Shown piece by piece: positions 7,342-8,372 of a stretch of 8,372 bases of DNA. The DNA is from Candidatus Thalassarchaeaceae archaeon (lineage in GTDB: Archaea; Thermoplasmatota; Poseidoniia; Poseidoniales; Thalassarchaeaceae), in contig JASLJW010000008.1 in assembly GCA_030747885.1 (NCBI GenBank), positions 1 to 8,372 of the forward strand, written 5' to 3'. The notes beneath the pieces are model-generated. The model was not told the origin of the DNA. It ran no database searches and saw nothing but the letters and a program-made list of their open reading frames with translations. Position numbers and translations under genes: made by a program. Numbering within the stretch: position 1 is the stretch's first letter; every line of letters starts with the position of its first letter.

Positions 7342-7439
7342 CGTAGCGATACGAACGTCCCACGCAAAGCCGTTCCGAACAAGATCTCTGTTCGCATGGG
7401 TATTCGGATGACTCCTTACGACCTATCCGAATTGATTGA
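7341..7439 (-). repeat. intergenic structured element, copy A (candidate RNA)
   Basis: This 99-base stretch aligns without gaps to 8274-8372 at about 75% (74 of 99 by eye). Read on the minus strand it can form hairpin 1, TTCGGAT/ATCCGAA (7431-7425 with 7409-7403), with a 15-base loop; then a stem CCCATGC/GCGTGGG (7400-7394 with 7365-7359, one G-U pair), enclosing a hairpin GAACA/TGTTC (7393-7389 with 7381-7377) and a single-stranded GGAACGGCTTT. The longest identical block between copies is CCCACGCAAAGCC on the plus strand (7359-7371), with TTCGCATGGGTA (7391-7402) also invariant. It begins at the last base of the phosphohexomutase stop and ends before a terminator-like hairpin, so transcription from either strand is possible. 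I do not recognise the family; it does not fit tRNA or rRNA. Confidence 0.75.
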
Positions 7440-7466
7440 TTCGTAGTGATGTTCCTTTCCCTCAAT

Positions 7467-7490
7467 GTGATTATCCTAATCACGGTTTTT
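7467..7490 (+). terminator. hairpin plus T-run, probable terminator of the ridA-phosphohexomutase unit
   Basis: GTGATTA (7467-7473) and TAATCAC (7477-7483) form a perfect 7-bp stem with a 3-base loop, followed two bases later by TTTTT (7486-7490). The layout is that of an intrinsic terminator for plus-strand transcription. The stem is AT-rich, so in an archaeon the T-run may matter more than the hairpin. The T-run overlaps the stop codon of the convergent Gln-rich gene by two bases. On the minus strand there is no T-run after the hairpin. Confidence 0.5.
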
Positions 7491-8175
7491 ATGGCCACTT
7501 GACATTTTCTCCATCGTTCTGCAAGGTATTTTGTTGCTGTTGGTATTGTGGTTGCTGTTGGTATTGTGGTTGCTGTTGGTATTGTGGTTGTTGTTGGTAT
7601 TGTGGTTGTTGTTGGTATTGTGACTGCTGTTGAAATGGGGCCACTTGGACACCTGTGGATGATTGAGGAGCAATAAATGCATATTGGGCCTGATTATTTT
7701 CTGGTTTATCATTAATCAAGAAAATTATCCCAACTACGAATATTAAGATGCTGAGACAACAAAATACTCCCGATAATAAAACCATACCGCCTCCTCCTCC
7801 TAGATATGATATATCGTCAATTATAACAATCTCATGATTGGAATTGATATTCATCGTTCCATCAAAATCTGAACTAAAAACTCCAACTGCACGCCAGTTA
7901 GCTTGATCCATTAAACTATCACAATCTGCGATAAAATACTCATATTCTCCATCATTCACTGATATCTCAGTTTCATCACATCCAAATCTATCGTCGACGA
8001 AAACAGAGTAACTACCATACATCTCTACATTCACTTCGCCAGAGGTCCCTTGGAAGATTCCAACTTCTTCAGGATTCATATTATATGATTGAATCGAGGC
8101 TATTGAAAAGGTGAAAATTGCGATTATCCCCACAACTACTGCGCCTAGAATTGTAAAAAGAGGTCTTTTAGACAT
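7489..8175 (-). CDS. membrane protein with extracytoplasmic domain and Tyr/Gln/Pro repeat tail
   Basis: A 228-residue protein of unknown function. Residues 7-29 form an N-terminal membrane helix or uncleaved signal anchor. Residues 30-125 form an acidic beta-rich domain with two Cys (66 and 85) that could form a disulfide if outside the cell. After a GGGGG run (126-130), residues 131-155 form a second helix containing Cys139-Cys140. The tail (156-228) is low-complexity, with repeats of the unit QYQQQP between about 186 and 215, and would be cytoplasmic if the two-helix topology is right. Similar two-helix proteins with Gln-rich tails occur in marine archaea (general impression, not a search). 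No catalytic motif is seen. The ATG has no Shine-Dalgarno, but an AT-rich TATA-like stretch lies about 25-30 bases upstream. The gene stands alone between two direct repeats. Confidence 0.85.
   Translation of the reverse strand: MSKRPLFTILGAVVVGIIAIFTFSIASIQSYNMNPEEVGIFQGTSGEVNVEMYGSYSVFVDDRFGCDETEISVNDGEYEYFIADCDSLMDQANWRAVGVFSSDFDGTMNINSNHEIVIIDDISYLGGGGGMVLLSGVFCCLSILIFVVGIIFLINDKPENNQAQYAFIAPQSSTGVQVAPFQQQSQYQQQPQYQQQPQYQQQPQYQQQPQYQQQQNTLQNDGENVKWP
7534..7623 (-). repeat. 18-bp tandem repeat, five units, encoding QYQQQP
   Basis: Five consecutive 18-base units (plus-strand form TTGCTGTTGGTATTGTGG) run from 7534 to 7623. The first three are identical, the fourth and fifth carry TTGTTG in place of TTGCTG, and the fifth ends in A. 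All stay in frame, so copy-number change would lengthen or shorten the tail by six residues per unit without a frameshift. The identity of the units points to recent expansion or ongoing homogenisation. Confidence 0.95.
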
Positions 8176-8195
8176 TGATTCTAAACTTAAAGCAA

Positions 8196-8210
8196 TGATT
8201 TAAAAAATTT
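8196..8210 (-). promoter_or_regulatory. possible TATA box of the Gln-rich membrane protein gene
   Basis: On the minus strand this reads AAATTTTTTAAATCA, an archaeal TATA-like run centred about 27 bases before the ATG at 8175. That spacing would place the transcription start at or next to the ATG, i.e. a leaderless mRNA, in keeping with the absence of a Shine-Dalgarno. If so, element B lies upstream of the promoter and outside the mRNA. Sequence alone cannot confirm it in an AT-rich spacer. Confidence 0.4.
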
Positions 8211-8273
8211 GAGTTCATTATTCATCAAAGGAATAAACCCATTCAAACCCCTTGCGAACATATGTATTTGGAA

Positions 8274-8372
8274 GGGTAGCGACTAGAATGCCCCACGCAA
8301 AGCCCATTCAAACAACAATTGTATTCGCATGGGTAATCGGATAACCCCTTGCAACTTATCCGAATCTAATTA
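8274..8372 (-). repeat. intergenic structured element, copy B (candidate RNA; may continue past the window)
   Basis: The second copy of the element, in the same orientation as copy A and 933 bases away. On the minus strand it forms hairpin 1 as TCGGATAA/TTATCCGA (8363-8356 with 8344-8337), the invariant stem CCCATGC/GCGTGGG (8333-8327 with 8298-8292) and the inner hairpin GAATA/TGTTT (8326-8322 with 8314-8310). The inner hairpin keeps five pairs although its sequence differs from copy A, two of them as G-U wobbles. It ends about 100 bases upstream of the Gln-rich membrane protein start. Because the alignment reaches the last base of the window, the true end is unknown. Confidence 0.75.

Noticed and set aside
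7341..7439. tRNA or other known stable RNA
   Set aside because: No cloverleaf, GGUUCRAAUCC-type T-arm or anticodon arm; not recognisable as 5S, SRP or RNase P RNA.
7534..7623. Short tandem repeats as a CRISPR array
   Set aside because: Units are 18 bases, contiguous, without spacers, and in frame in a coding sequence.
7436..7633. Plus-strand frame with repeated CWYCGC units, resembling a Cys-rich protein
   Set aside because: It is the complement of the 18-bp Gln-repeat tract; the minus-strand gene has membrane helices and a folded domain, while this frame has only the repeat.
7341..8372. Integron attC sites flanking a gene cassette
   Set aside because: Spacing and direct orientation fit, but the GTTRRRY core and its RYYYAAC partner are not found in either copy, and no integrase is in the window.

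Overview
The window looks like a piece of a planktonic marine euryarchaeal chromosome, most likely Candidatus Poseidoniia (Marine Group II) or a near relative. This is inferred, not proven. The supporting signs are moderate-to-low GC with tight gene packing, a polyprenyl diphosphate synthase of the archaeal/eukaryotic type (MDGNRRF rather than the bacterial MDGNGRW), a DUF354 glycosyltransferase-like protein common in archaea, a lipoprotein with Asp-rich FG-GAP/VCBS repeats, and a membrane protein with a Tyr/Gln/Pro-rich tail. Genes that begin a transcription unit mostly lack a Shine-Dalgarno sequence, while genes inside units tend to have one, which is the usual archaeal leaderless/led pattern.

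Layout. (1) 1-867, minus: a gene running off the left edge, resembling the aminoglycoside-phosphotransferase/kinase fold but with altered catalytic motifs. (2) 960-2871, plus: an apparent operon of a stand-alone HAD phosphatase of the UbiA-fused type, a cis-polyprenyl diphosphate synthase (uppS) and a Nudix hydrolase. (3) 2932-4203, plus: a secreted FG-GAP/VCBS lipoprotein. (4) 4209-5258, minus: a DUF354 GT-B-like protein, convergent with the lipoprotein gene across 5 bases. (5) 5319-7341, plus: RidA, a 64-residue two-helix membrane protein and a phosphomannomutase/phosphoglucomutase. (6) 7489-8175, minus: a two-helix membrane protein with a repetitive Gln-rich tail encoded by an 18-bp tandem repeat.

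Themes. UppS makes the polyprenyl carrier lipid, the HAD enzyme may act on a polyprenyl-linked or phosphosugar substrate, the phosphohexomutase supplies activated-sugar precursors, and the DUF354 protein may be a glycosyltransferase. Together they suggest cell-envelope or glycoprotein glycosylation, but they sit in separate transcription units.

The most unusual feature is a pair of about 99-base intergenic elements (7341-7439 and 8274-8372) that align without gaps at about 75% identity and flank the Gln-rich gene as direct repeats 933 bases apart. Both copies can form the same hairpins. Several substitutions between copies, plus one shared pair, keep pairing only as G-U wobbles on the minus strand, which suggests a structured RNA read on that strand. 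I do not recognise the family. No stretch over 300 bases lacks a gene; the longest gaps (7342-7488 and 8176-8372) are largely occupied by these elements, a terminator-like hairpin and a possible promoter.
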